Part shown: positions 16,312-26,103 of the stretch, piece by piece
Layout of the letters: every line of letters begins with the position of its first letter
How positions within the stretch are numbered: the stretch's first letter is position 1
NCBI RefSeq assembly: GCF_004000785.1
Contig: NZ_BILX01000026.1
Span: 21,379 to 85,378, forward strand
Length of the DNA stretch: 64,000 nucleotides
Direction: 5' to 3'
Source: Paenibacillus ehimensis NBRC 15659
GTDB taxonomy: Bacteria; Bacillota; Bacilli; Paenibacillales; NBRC-103111
Program-made: the position numbers and the translations under genes
The notes under the pieces: model-generated
The model's database searches: none
What the model was told of the DNA's origin: nothing
What the model saw: only the letters and a program-made list of their open reading frames with translations

Positions 16312-17726
16312 AACGCTCAGACGCATCATCAAGCAGGACAAGGAACGATTTGTCATTCCGAAAGGCGTTCAGCAAGTCATCCCGATTCGCGCCCTCTGGC
16401 CGGACGGGATTTTTTTTGTCGGCAACAAGTTCTCCAAATCGTATCGGTTCGAGGATATCAACTACGCCGTAGCGTCCAGAGAAGACAAGGAAGCGATGTT
16501 TTTGTCTTATTCCGAGTTGCTCAATTCCTTCGACAGCGGAGCGACCACGAAAATTACAATCCATAACCGGCGTTTGAATCGGGCCGATTTTGAAAGCTCG
16601 ATTCTGATTCCGCTTCGGGAGGATCATCTAGATGTGTACCGGCAGGAGTACAACGAGATGTTGCTCGCAAAGGCCATCGGCGCAAACGGTACGATTCAGG
16701 AAAAGTACGTTACCATTTCTGTGGTCAAGAAAAATGTGGAGGAAGCCCGTCAATATTTCGCAAGGGTCGGAACCGAACTGATGACGCATTTTTCCCGTCT
16801 CGGTTCCAAATGTATCGAACTGGATGCAACCGACCGTCTGCGCATTTTCCATGATTTCTTTCGGATCGGCGAGGAAGCGGATTTTCGTTTCCATTTGTCC
16901 GAAACGATGCGCAAGGGTCATGATTTCAAGGACTACATTTGCCCGGATACGTTCGAGTTTGAAAAAGATCATTTTCGGATGGGCAACTTTTTTGGCCGCG
17001 TCATCTTTCTGCGGGAATACGCCAGCTATATAAAGGACAGCATGGTGTCCGAGCTTTGTGACCTGAACCGGAATTTGCTGCTGTCACTGGATATTATCCC
17101 GATTCCGACTGACGAGGCCGTTCGTGAGGTGGAGAGCCGTTTGCTTGGCGTGGAGACGAACATCACCAACTGGCAGCGGCGACAAAACCGAAACAATAAT
17201 TTTTCTGCCGTGGTCCCCTACGACATGGAGCAGCAACGCAAAGAGAGCAAAGAATTTCTGAACGACTTGACCACCCGCGATCAGCGGATGATGTTCGGCC
17301 TGCTGACGATGGTCCACATCGCAGACAGCAAGGAGCAGCTTGAAAGCGATACGGAGGCGCTGCTCACCACCGCCCGCAAGCATTTGTGCCAGTTTTCTAC
17401 GCTGACCTATCAGCAAATGGACGGTCTGAATACGGCGCTCCCCTACGGCTTGCGGAAGATTCACGCGCTGCGGACGTTAACGACAGAAAGCACGGCTGTC
17501 TTTATTCCGTTTCGGGCACAGGAAATCGTGCATTCGGGCGGCATTTACTATGGGCAAAATGTGATCAGCAAAAACATGATTATTGCCAATCGCAAGCAGC
17601 TGCTGAACGGAAACAGCTTTATTCTCGGCGTATCCGGTTCCGGCAAAAGCTTTACCGCGAAACGGGAAATCGTCAACCAGATGCTGGCCAGCGACGACGA
17701 TATTATTTTGATCGACCCGGAACGGG
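16304..17726 (+). CDS. virB4: VirB4 ATPase, 5' exon (interrupted by a group II intron)
   Basis: N-terminal two thirds of the conjugation ATPase that powers the channel. Residues 1-430 carry the VirB4 N-domain and the Walker A ILGVSGSGKSFTAKRE lies near residue 444. The reading frame is cut after the first base of a Glu codon, at 17726, directly before the intron 5' sequence GTGCG. Joined to the 3' exon at 20472 it gives 775 codons including the stop (1423 + 902 bases) and restores IDPER-EYSALVNALGGE, the conserved VirB4 sequence. The unspliced frame would end at 17758. Function of the whole protein depends on intron splicing. Confidence 0.93.
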
Positions 17727-20471
17727 GTGCGAAACGTCGAGGTATAAGTGTCGCCTGACAAGCGACGCGAAAGCCACGGCATCCCATCGTCGGCAAAGCG
17801 GTTGAAGCTGAACTGACAAGGGATGAGAGAACTGTTCTGCTGAAATCAAGGGTGAAAATCCCTTGCCGCACAAAACCAACATCGTTGAAGGCTGTCTGCC
17901 GGAGATGGTGCGCGCGCTGAAACCTCCAACATGCCGCAAGTGGCTGTCACCACATGCGGTATGATAGCTTGGTAAAGTCGTAGCCTGAATGCCTAAACCA
18001 GCGAAAGCTGGCATGGACTAATGGCGCGGGCGTCCGTACCCTATGGTTAAGTATATGAAAACGCTCAAGCCTCGTCAGGGGTCACCGCCGAAAGGCGGAG
18101 CAATGGAAGGCGCAGCAAGGCCCTCTGCATTTGGATTGCTGCCTTACCGCTTGAAATAGCGATAGTAGACCGTGGCACAATTGTGGTTTAAACCACGGCA
18201 GGGCCTTCCGGGGTATAGCGTTGACCTAAGGGGTACGCCAAAGGATAAGCAGAACGGAACGTTTGAGAGCCTGCAAATCGAGCCGGACAGGGTGATGACA
18301 TTTGCAGGAAGTCAGCCGTCCCATAGTAGTCCGCGGTTGGGAAAGCCAACTACATGGCGAAGGGGACGAGACAAGCAGATTCTAAGGAACTTCAAATGAA
18401 AAGCTCTAAACTCCCTGAAATATTGGGTTCCGAACCACGGAGGTGATGTCCGTGCATCTAAACGGAGGCTTTTCAAGCGAAGCTGAATTGAAAGCTCAAC
18501 TGGATCTCATCTATCATCATTCGCAGTTCGGACGCAGCTTTCATGGAATTCTGGAAGTGGCATCGAATCCGGCAACCATTGTAACGGCGGTTCATAACAT
18601 CAAGTCCAATAAAGGAGCAAAAACAGCGGGAATAGACGGTCGCACCATGAAGCGATATTTGCAAATGGATTATGACGAGTTGGTGGCTCTGGTGTAAAAA
18701 GCGATGTATCATTACAAGCCAAAGCCAGTCAAACGGATATACATCGAAAAGAACAACGGGAAGAAACGACCGTTAGGAATCCCGACGATCCTGGATCGAA
18801 TCGTACAGGAATGTCTGAGAATCGTGCTCGAACCCATTTTCGAGGCTCGGTTTTATCCCCAAAGTTATGGCTTTCGTCCCTATCGCTCTGCCAGAAATGC
18901 GGTACATGAAGCTTTTCAACTTGCAAACTGCAAACTAAAGGAGAAGCCATATCACTGCATCGAAGGCGACATTAAGGGCTACTTTGACAATATCAATCAT
19001 CGTTTGTTGAAGAAGAAGCTATGGCAGACAGGCGTGCACGACAAGCGAATCATCGCCATTATCGGTGAAATGCTGAAAGCGGGCTATATCGAGTGGGAAC
19101 AATGGAACGCAACAACCAAGGGCACGCCTCAAGGGGGCATTTTATCCCCACTTTTAGCGAATCTGTATTTGAACGATTTCGATTGGACAGTCGGGAGAAT
19201 GTATCATTACCCACATCAAAGGACTACTCTACTAACCTGCGACCGAAACAGACTCCGCTATCAAGGCGTAACGCCCAAATATTTGATTCGTTATGCCGAT
19301 GATTGGATTTTGATGACGAACAAAAAGGCTGAAGCCGACAGGTTGCTTCGCAAACTCACCAAGTATTTCAAGTACAAGTTAAAGGTCGAGCTTTCTCTGG
19401 AGAAAACGGTCATTACGAATCTTAGGGAACACCCCGTCATCTTTCTCGGATTTATGCTAAAAGTGGAACAAGGGCGAAAACCGTGTGGCGCACGAAGTGA
19501 GCTTTCCTTGTGCAAAATCTATCCAAATCCTGAAAAGTTGCAAAAGCAGATGCGTGCCCTCCGGGACGAAATTCATGAACTATACCATATGGGCGAAGCA
19601 CCGCGAAGGGCGGTGCAGGTCGAAAAGATCAATGCGCAGATTATTGGTATAGCGGAATACTGGAAGGTGGCTATATGTAGCCGAGCTTTTCACAAGCTGG
19701 ATTATGCCGTAAGCGAGTGTGCCTTCAAAGTATGGAACAAAATGTATACCGGCAACGCCAAAGACTATAAGGTTCCCATGAAAGAGCTTCACAATCGGCC
19801 TAATCGGCACAGCGGCTACAAGGACAAAGTGTTTGCAATCAAGCTAAACGATATGTGGATTGGATTAACCAAGGCATATATCACCCATGCGGCACACATC
19901 CGGGGATTCTTTGACCAGAAAATAACACCATACACCGAGGATGGACGAGCGCGGCACAGGAAGACAAGAAAGAAGCTTCTGCCCTTAACCCGCCCTGCGT
20001 TATATGACGACCAAGTCACGCTATACAACTCTCTTTCAAATAAGCTGTACAACTTTGAATATTTCATGAACAGAGAGTATGCTTTCAATCGTGACAAGGG
20101 CAAGTGTAAATGTTGCGGAGAGCCGCTTAGACCGGGGAATCGTCATTGCCATCATGTGAGGCCACATTTGAAAATCGACCTGATCAACAAAGTTCCAAAC
20201 TTGGCTTGGGTTTGTATGACATGCCACCGAATGATTCACGGGAAAGTGTCCACTGAACATGCGCTGCCAAAGTTTGCAAAGAAAATTGCAAGATACATTG
20301 AGCGATTAATCGAGGTTCCTTAAAGCCAGTTGCGTGGCGCGAGCGTGCATCTGGTCGAAATCACTGGAAAGTAGGTCTGCTTGTTGGAACGCCGTATGAT
20401 GGGAAACCATCACGTACGGTGTGAACCGGGGGAAAACGCGGCGATCACTTCAAAGCGTTACCTATCGGTAT
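17727..20471 (+). mobile_element. Group II intron inserted in virB4
   Basis: Retroelement RNA of 2745 nt. The 5' boundary is GTGCG at 17727, the classical GUGYG. The 3' end is ...GGTAT, matching the final AY. Domain V is visible at about 20389-20425 (GCCGTATGATGGGAAACC and the pairing CATCACGTACGGTGT), and domain VI follows. Domains I-III fill 17727-18440 and the maturase ORF lies in domain IV. Deleting exactly this interval restores an intact VirB4 frame, which fixes both junctions. The insertion lies between Walker A and Walker B of VirB4. Confidence 0.95.
18446..20323 (+). pseudogene. Group II intron reverse transcriptase/maturase with in-frame stop
   Basis: Intron-encoded protein (LtrA-type). 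The frame starts near 18446, reads NPATIVTAVHNIKSNKGAKTAGIDG (RT0 region), then meets TAA at 18695-18697 and continues in the same frame from ATG 18704 with KRPLGIPTILDRIVQ, the catalytic LIRYADDWILM near 19290, maturase domain X and a C-terminal HNH nuclease (KCKCCGEPLRPGNRHCHHVRPH...HRMIHGK). The stop reads CTG GTG TAA AAA GCG ATG, where CAA (Gln) would be expected. The downstream part lacks the RT0 segment, so a truncated maturase might start at 18704 but activity is doubtful. Confidence 0.9.
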
Positions 20472-21373
20472 AATACTCCGCACTGGTGAACGCATTGGGC
20501 GGCGAGACGATTCATATATCTGCCACCTCGCCCAACCATATCAATGCGATGGATATGAACCGGCAATATGGCGACGGAGCCAACCCGATTATTCTCAAGT
20601 CGGAATTCATCCTCTCGCTTTGCGAGCAGCTGATTGGCGGATATCAGCTGGGAGCCAAGGAAAAGTCGCTCATTGACCGTTGCACTGCCAGCGTATACAG
20701 GAAGTATTTGCAGAGCAACTATAAGGGGCAGCCGCCGACGCTTCAGGACTTTCGTGAGGAATTGCTGAAGCAAGCGGAGCCGGAGGCGCAGGACATTGCG
20801 CTGGCGATCGAACTGTTTACTTCGGGCAGCCTGAACACGTTCGCCAAACCGACCAATGTTAACGTCCATAACCGTCTCATTTGCTACGATATTCTCGACT
20901 TGGGCAAACAACTCCTCCCGATCGGCATGCTGGTTGTACTGGACAGCATCCTGAATCGGATTACACAAAATCGGGTTAAAGGCAAAAATACGTTTATCAT
21001 TATTGATGAAATCTATCTTCTGTTTCAGCACGAATACAGCGCCAACTTTTTGTTCACGCTTTGGAAGCGCGTTCGAAAGTATGGCGCTTTTTGTACGGGC
21101 ATTACGCAGAACGTGGACGATTTGCTGCAAAGCCATACGGCCCGGACTATGCTCGCGAACAGCGAATTTATTGTCATGCTGAATCAGGCCAGCACCGACC
21201 GGAAAGAGCTAGCCGAGCTTCTTAATATTTCGGAACTGCAACTCTCTTATATTACCAATGTTGACGCCGGGAACGGATTGATGAAGGTAGGCAGCTCCCT
21301 TGTGCCGTTTACCGACAAGTTCCCACGGCATACGAAGCTGTATAGTCTGATGACGACTAAGCCGGGTGAATAG
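20472..21373 (+). CDS. virB4: VirB4 ATPase, 3' exon
   Basis: C-terminal third of VirB4, read from the second base of the split Glu codon. It carries GGETIHISATSPNHINAMDM, the family motif after the insertion point, Walker B TFIIIDEIYLLFQ near 21000, and the SEFIVMLNQASTDRKELAELLNIS segment with the ATPase C-domain. An internal GTG at 20486 opens this frame but has no ribosome binding site, so it is only translated after splicing. The gene ends the left conjugation module; the next ICE channel gene (VirB1-like) appears only at 42.4 kb, after 20 kb of cargo. Confidence 0.92.
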
Positions 21374-21561
21374 AAGGAAGAGGCGAGAAGCGGCTGGTCT
21401 CTGATGAGGTCAGCCCCTTCTTGTCGATGAATAATCATGATATCGACAAAAATACGTTGATCTGATTCTTAAAAAGGCGAACTATGAAATATGTGCCAAT
21501 TTCGAGTATAATAGGTTTGGAATCATAGGCCTTTGAGAGCATTGGCATGAGGGAGGTTGTC
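21374..21561 (+). other. Intergenic region at the virB4/cargo junction
   Basis: A weak stem (GGCTGGTCTC / GAGGTCAGCC, about 21393-21416) with a short pyrimidine run could terminate the virB4 operon. A TATAAT at 21507-21512 is a plausible -10 for the CheY-like gene; no good -35 is seen at 17 bases. No attachment-site-like repeat is recognised at this junction. Confidence 0.35.
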
Positions 21562-21921
21562 ATGGCCAAAATTATGATTGTGGACGATACGGCGTTCATG
21601 AGAATGATGCTGAGAGAGATCATAACGGATTGCGGCTTTGAAGTGATAGCGGAAGCGGAGAATGGAAAAGAGGCCGTGCAATTTTTCAGGCAGTACAGAC
21701 CCGAACTTGTCACGATGGATATTACGATGCCTGAAATGGACGGCATCGCCGCTTTGAAGGAAATAAAACGAATAGACCCCATGGCGCGAGTCATCATCTG
21801 TTCCGCAATGGGACAAAAAGATCGGGTTGTCGATGCGATTACGTCGGGGGCCGCGGATTTTATCGTCAAGCCGTTTCAGAGGGAAAAAGTTGTGGAGACG
21901 CTGGCCAAAGCGTTGAAATAG
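21562..21921 (+). CDS. CheY-like single-domain response regulator
   Basis: Stand-alone receiver domain of 119 aa. The acidic pair is IVDDTAF, the phospho-acceptor Asp is in VTMDITMPEMDG near residue 52, the switch Ser in IICSAMGQ and the conserved Lys in IVKPF. This spacing matches Bacillus-type CheY. The ATG at 21562 follows GAGGGAGG, so the ATG at 21547 is discarded. It precedes a diguanylate cyclase and a chemoreceptor in the same direction, suggesting a chemotaxis or signalling cassette. No CheA or CheW is present, so it must use host kinases if it acts in chemotaxis. Confidence 0.92.
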   Translation: MAKIMIVDDTAFMRMMLREIITDCGFEVIAEAENGKEAVQFFRQYRPELVTMDITMPEMDGIAALKEIKRIDPMARVIICSAMGQKDRVVDAITSGAADFIVKPFQREKVVETLAKALK

Positions 21922-21931
21922 TCGAGTGTAT

Positions 21932-22576
21932 ATGAACAAGATCGGTCGCGTTACAGCTGTCATTTTCGTTTTCTCTCTTGTCGCGATTCAACTAATTTAT
22001 ATTAAACTTGTTTATGATGTAGTGGATAAGGCCGTGGCCATGTCGCTCGCGGTCTTTTTGCCGTTGGCCTACTTGTGCGGCAAGCGGTTCGATACGCTGT
22101 TGCGGCTCTCGCAAAGAGACGACTTGACCGGGGCGTATAATCGAGGGTTCATTCAGCGCGTTTTCCCCAGACTGGTTCGCCGATCTCAAAGGCTGCGAAA
22201 ACAACTGCTCGTGTTCTATGTTGACGTAGACAACTTCAAGGATATCAACGACACATACTCTCACGAAACCGGAGATCGTGTGTTATGTCAACTTTCAAAC
22301 TTGCTTGAAAAAATAACGAGCAAATACGACTATGTTGCACGATGGGGAGGCGATGAATTTGTAGTCATTGTGCCGTACACCGACGAAGAAGGAGCCAGAG
22401 CGCTCCAGAGACGTCTTGGCAGTGCGCTGTCGATATCGCTGGAGGAATTGAAGACGCACGCGTATCTTTCTGTCGGATATGCGGTTTGTCCCGACGAGAG
22501 CACCGATCTTGGCGAGCTCTTGAGAATGGCGGACAAGAGAATGTACAAGCAAAAATTAAGCCGCCACAATGACTGA
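21932..22576 (+). CDS. Membrane-bound diguanylate cyclase (GGDEF)
   Basis: Makes c-di-GMP from two GTP. Two N-terminal hydrophobic segments (VTAVIFVFSLVAIQLIYIKLV and AVAMSLAVFLPLAYLCG) anchor it, then a GGDEF domain with RDDLTGAYNRGF, YVDVDNFKDIND and the intact ARWGGDEFVV. The inhibitory I-site (RxxD) before GGDEF is absent (SKYD here), so product inhibition by that site is unlikely. The start is uncertain: ATG 21932 or GTG 21926, neither with a good ribosome binding site, so coupling to the CheY gene 10 bases upstream is likely. Confidence 0.92.
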   Translation: MNKIGRVTAVIFVFSLVAIQLIYIKLVYDVVDKAVAMSLAVFLPLAYLCGKRFDTLLRLSQRDDLTGAYNRGFIQRVFPRLVRRSQRLRKQLLVFYVDVDNFKDINDTYSHETGDRVLCQLSNLLEKITSKYDYVARWGGDEFVVIVPYTDEEGARALQRRLGSALSISLEELKTHAYLSVGYAVCPDESTDLGELLRMADKRMYKQKLSRHND

Positions 22577-22671
22577 CATGTGCACCACAGGCAAGGCCTA
22601 ACAATTTGAACAAAGCCATTTTACGTTAATCCGGTTCTGAATTCAACTTACAACAAGGAGCGCTTAAATTT

Positions 22672-24393
22672 ATGAAAACTGTACCCATTCGTCTAAACCG
22701 CATCCAAAATAAAATCGGCCTTGGCTTTCTGGTCGTCGTCATGTTTTTTGTCATCGCCATTCTTAGCGTAACCCGGCAACTATCTTCCTTCCAGAAGGAA
22801 ACGAGATTCATTACGGATCATGATATGCAAGTACATAGCCTGGCCCAGTCCATCGAGAAGGATCTGGTAGATATGGAAACCGGTCAAAGAGGTTTTATTA
22901 TAACCGGGGAAAACAAATATTTGGACCCGTACAACAACGGCAAAACCAATTGGCAGAAGCACTATGAGGCCCTTTTCCAGCTTGTTGCCGACAATCCAAG
23001 CCAACAGGACAACTTGAAAGCCATTCAAAAAAATGTGGAACATTGGATTCAAGACGCCGGCGAGAAAGTGATTGCCTTGAAAAAGGCCAATGACAACAAG
23101 GGACTCCAGCAATTTTTCCAGGACGATCCGGGGAAGCAGGATATGGATGCCCTGCGCGAACAGCTTTCGTCGTTCCGTTCCATCGAAAAACAGCTCACGT
23201 TGAATCGGGTGTCGGCGCTCGAAAAGAAAAACGGTCAACTCCGATTGCAACTGTACGGCTCCCTGTTGCTGGTACTTATCGTTTCGGTTATCTCGTCTTA
23301 CTTCACCGGCGCATTGACGGCCAGGAACGTACGCAAAGTCGGGAACGCCATCGCAGAAATTGCTTCTTCCGGCGGTGATTTGACGAAACGAATTTCAGTG
23401 AAGACCAAAGATGAAACGAAAGATTTGGCGGATCAAACGAACTTGCTGTTAGCCAGTCTCCAGAGCATGATCGCCGATATTCAAGGGAAGACCCTGGAAT
23501 TGGAACGCTCCTCATCCATGTTGAAGGTTGGCGCAGACGAGAGCTACAAAGCCGCCGATCAAATCTCTGAATCTGTCCAGCGCGTAGCACAGGGAGCGGA
23601 ACAACAAGTATCCCAGACGGAAGAGATGTCGGCGATTTTGCAGGAGACGGTATCGGGACTGGAGCAGGTTGCCGCCACGACAACCGACGTTTCCGACCTT
23701 GCCAAGCGAGCGCAGTCCGTCGCGACGGAGAATGCCGGCGAAATGCAGGCAAATGCGGAAAAAATCGGCCAGATCGAAGAAACGTTTTCCGACATTCAAG
23801 CTTCCGCCGCGGAACTGGCATCGCTGTCTGAAAAAATTCGGGATGTGGTCGGATATATTCAGGACGTCTCCAATCAAACCAATCTGTTGTCGCTGAACGC
23901 CGCCATCGAAGCGGCGCGCGCCGGGGAACAAGGCCGCGGGTTTGCCGTCGTCGCCGGAGAAATCCGCAAGCTGGCGGACCAGGCTGCGCATTCGACCCGC
24001 GAGATCCATGAAACCATCGAAGTGATGTTGAACGGCATCAACGGACTCGTCCAGAAAGTAAATGAGAACAGCCATGGCGTCAAGGATGGCGTTCAGGCCA
24101 TGATGAAAGCCAGCGAGTCGTTCCGGGCCATCATGAACGAAGTGAACAACTTGAGCGTTCAAGTCATGGAGGTTGCCGCTTCTGTGGGACAGATGTCCGC
24201 CGGCAGCAAAGCGATTGAAGGTTCCATTCGGGAAATTACGAAAATTACGGAAGAAACCGCCTCGTTCACTGAAGAGGTTGCGGCCATGACCGAGGAGCAG
24301 GCGGCCACGAGTCAGGAAATGCTGCAAACCGCTCGCCAGCTTGGCGAAATGTCCGATTCCCTGAAAACGTTAGTCGGCAAGTTCAAAGTATGA
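22672..24393 (+). CDS. Methyl-accepting chemotaxis protein with CHASE3 sensor
   Basis: Chemoreceptor of 573 aa. TM1 lies at residues about 15-35, a CHASE3 extracellular domain follows with DMETGQRGFIITGENKYLDPY, TM2 at about 190-212, then HAMP and a long signalling coiled coil. The hairpin tip is QTNLLSLNAAIEAARAGEQGRGFAVVAGEIRKLADQ, the CheA/CheW-contact region. The C-terminus ends without a CheR-docking pentapeptide. AAGGAG precedes the ATG with a long spacing. It sits after the CheY and GGDEF genes and is closed by a strong terminator. CHASE3 ligands are not known. Confidence 0.95.
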   Translation: MKTVPIRLNRIQNKIGLGFLVVVMFFVIAILSVTRQLSSFQKETRFITDHDMQVHSLAQSIEKDLVDMETGQRGFIITGENKYLDPYNNGKTNWQKHYEALFQLVADNPSQQDNLKAIQKNVEHWIQDAGEKVIALKKANDNKGLQQFFQDDPGKQDMDALREQLSSFRSIEKQLTLNRVSALEKKNGQLRLQLYGSLLLVLIVSVISSYFTGALTARNVRKVGNAIAEIASSGGDLTKRISVKTKDETKDLADQTNLLLASLQSMIADIQGKTLELERSSSMLKVGADESYKAADQISESVQRVAQGAEQQVSQTEEMSAILQETVSGLEQVAATTTDVSDLAKRAQSVATENAGEMQANAEKIGQIEETFSDIQASAAELASLSEKIRDVVGYIQDVSNQTNLLSLNAAIEAARAGEQGRGFAVVAGEIRKLADQAAHSTREIHETIEVMLNGINGLVQKVNENSHGVKDGVQAMMKASESFRAIMNEVNNLSVQVMEVAASVGQMSAGSKAIEGSIREITKITEETASFTEEVAAMTEEQAATSQEMLQTARQLGEMSDSLKTLVGKFKV

Positions 24394-24400
24394 GTGCAAG

Positions 24401-24437
24401 TCCCGATCCCCTCACCCGACGGAGATCGGGATTTTTT
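24401..24437 (+). terminator. Strong terminator after the chemoreceptor gene
   Basis: Perfect 8-bp stem TCCCGATC/GATCGGGA (24401-24408 and 24424-24431) directly followed by six T. Confidence 0.85.
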
Positions 24438-24462
24438 AATGTGTGCGCCCCCTCCCCGACAC

Positions 24463-24493
24463 TGAATAAAAAGGGGGTAAATTGCCAACAATA
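24463..24493 (+). promoter_or_regulatory. Possible forespore (sigma-G-like) promoter of the first ger operon
   Basis: TGAATA at 24463-24468 is a perfect sigma-G -35 box; 17 bases later CAACAATA (24486-24493) resembles the -10 CATACTA only partly. Position, 30 bases before the first ger start codon, and the known forespore expression of germinant receptors support it, but the -10 is weak. Confidence 0.35.
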
Positions 24494-24522
24494 AAATGGA
24501 AATGAAACATGAGGGGATCGCC

Positions 24523-26103
24523 ATGGGGAAATCGAACGGATTTTGGAGCCGCCGCCCGCGTTCCAATCAGCGCGAGACCGAACGCTTTGCTCATCAGGAA
24601 GAAAATCGGCAACTCGATCAGGTTCTTTCCGCAAATCTGGCCGAGAATGTTCAGGCGCTTCAGCGCTTGTATACTCGTTGTTCTGACGTGATTTTTCACG
24701 AGTTCTGCATAGGCAATCGCATGGAGGCTGTGCTCGTTTACATCGACGGTCTGGCTCATATCGAAGAAGTGGATCAACATGTGCTCGCTCCGTTGCAACA
24801 GGATTTCCCTATGGATTGCACGCTGGCAGACATTCGCGGAAAAATTGCCGTCTCCTCGATAAAGCCGGTGGATACGATTGCCAAGGTGCTTGAAGAAATA
24901 TCCGGCGGCAATCCCGTATTGCTGATGGAACGTGAGCCTCACGGACTGGCGATCGGCTTGCCGAAATGGGAAAAACGGGCCATCGACGAGCCGTCCGCCG
25001 AATCGGTGTTACGCGGACCGCGGGAAGGGTTCATCGAGTCGCTTCGCACCAATACGGCTTTGTTGCGGCGTAAAATCCGAACTCCCCATCTCAAAATCGT
25101 CACGATGAGCATGGGGACTTATACGAGCACGCAGATTGCGCTCGCCTACTTGGAGGGGGTTGCAGCCCCTGCTTTGGTGGAAGAAATGACGAACCGTCTG
25201 CAACGAATCGAGATCGACGGCATTTTGGAGAGCGTGTACATCGAAGAACTGATCGAGGACAACCCGTTCTCCCCGTTCCCGCAATTGCTTTCCACCGAAA
25301 GGCCGGATGTGGCGAGCGCTTACTTGCTCGAAGGACACGTCGTCGTTTTGATCGACGGTACGCCCAGCGTGCTGATTGCACCGATTACCTTCTATTCCTT
25401 GTTGCAGTCGCCGGAAGATTATTACGAGCGGTTTGTTGTAGGTACCGCAATACGCTGGCTGCGCTATTTCTTCTTTTTGATCTCTTTGCTGGGGCCGTCC
25501 TTTTACGTTGCGGTTATTACTTACCATCAGGAAATGATACCGAACGCTTTGTTGATTACAATGGCAAGATCCCGGGATCAAATCCCGTTTCCCGCCATTA
25601 TCGAGGCATTGTTGATGGAATCCATGTTTGAAGCGCTGCGCGAAGCCGGCGCGCGGCTGCCGAAGCAAATCGGCACCGCCGTCAGTATTGTCGGAGCGCT
25701 GGTCATCGGTCAGGCGGCCATTGCAGCGGGTATCGTTTCTGCGCCGATGGTAATGGTCGTGGCCATTACGGGCGTCGCGTCGTTTATGGCCCCCCGTTTT
25801 ACCGTCGGCATTGCCATCAGGCTGCTGCGGTTCCCCATGATGGTGCTTGCCGGCTTTCTTGGGCTGCTGGGATTGATTATGGGAGGCATTCTCATTCTGA
25901 ATCACCTGTTCAAACTGCGTTCGTTCGGCGCTCCGTATATGGCCCCCCTGGCCCCGATGCAGTGGCGCAGCCTGAACGATGTACTCTGGCGCGCTCCGCG
26001 CTGGCTCATGACCAAACGTCCCCACATGACGGGGGCGTGGAATCCCATAAGGCAGCCCCGCGGTCAACGCCCGGGCCCGCATAAAGGGGAGACAGGAGAT
26101 TGA
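24523..26103 (+). CDS. Germinant receptor A subunit (GerAA/SpoVAF family)
   Basis: A subunit of a spore germinant receptor, in the inner spore membrane. The N-terminal 300 residues form the two cytosolic domains typical of GerAA (LVYIDGLAHIEEVDQHVLAPL, SVRGP-like segment LRGPREGFIESLRTNTALLRRKIRTP, VVLIDGTPSVLIAP). About five membrane helices follow, including YHQEMIPNALLITMARSRDQIPFPAIIEALLMESMFEALREAGARLPKQIG, the strongest family signature. The ATG at 24523 follows GAGGGG by six bases. 526 aa is of normal length. The stop overlaps the C-subunit start. Confidence 0.95.
   Translation: MGKSNGFWSRRPRSNQRETERFAHQEENRQLDQVLSANLAENVQALQRLYTRCSDVIFHEFCIGNRMEAVLVYIDGLAHIEEVDQHVLAPLQQDFPMDCTLADIRGKIAVSSIKPVDTIAKVLEEISGGNPVLLMEREPHGLAIGLPKWEKRAIDEPSAESVLRGPREGFIESLRTNTALLRRKIRTPHLKIVTMSMGTYTSTQIALAYLEGVAAPALVEEMTNRLQRIEIDGILESVYIEELIEDNPFSPFPQLLSTERPDVASAYLLEGHVVVLIDGTPSVLIAPITFYSLLQSPEDYYERFVVGTAIRWLRYFFFLISLLGPSFYVAVITYHQEMIPNALLITMARSRDQIPFPAIIEALLMESMFEALREAGARLPKQIGTAVSIVGALVIGQAAIAAGIVSAPMVMVVAITGVASFMAPRFTVGIAIRLLRFPMMVLAGFLGLLGLIMGGILILNHLFKLRSFGAPYMAPLAPMQWRSLNDVLWRAPRWLMTKRPHMTGAWNPIRQPRGQRPGPHKGETGD

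Noticed and set aside
18172..18399. 75-codon frame inside the intron RNA
   Set aside because: It lies in the structured ribozyme part before the maturase and has no similarity to any protein I know.
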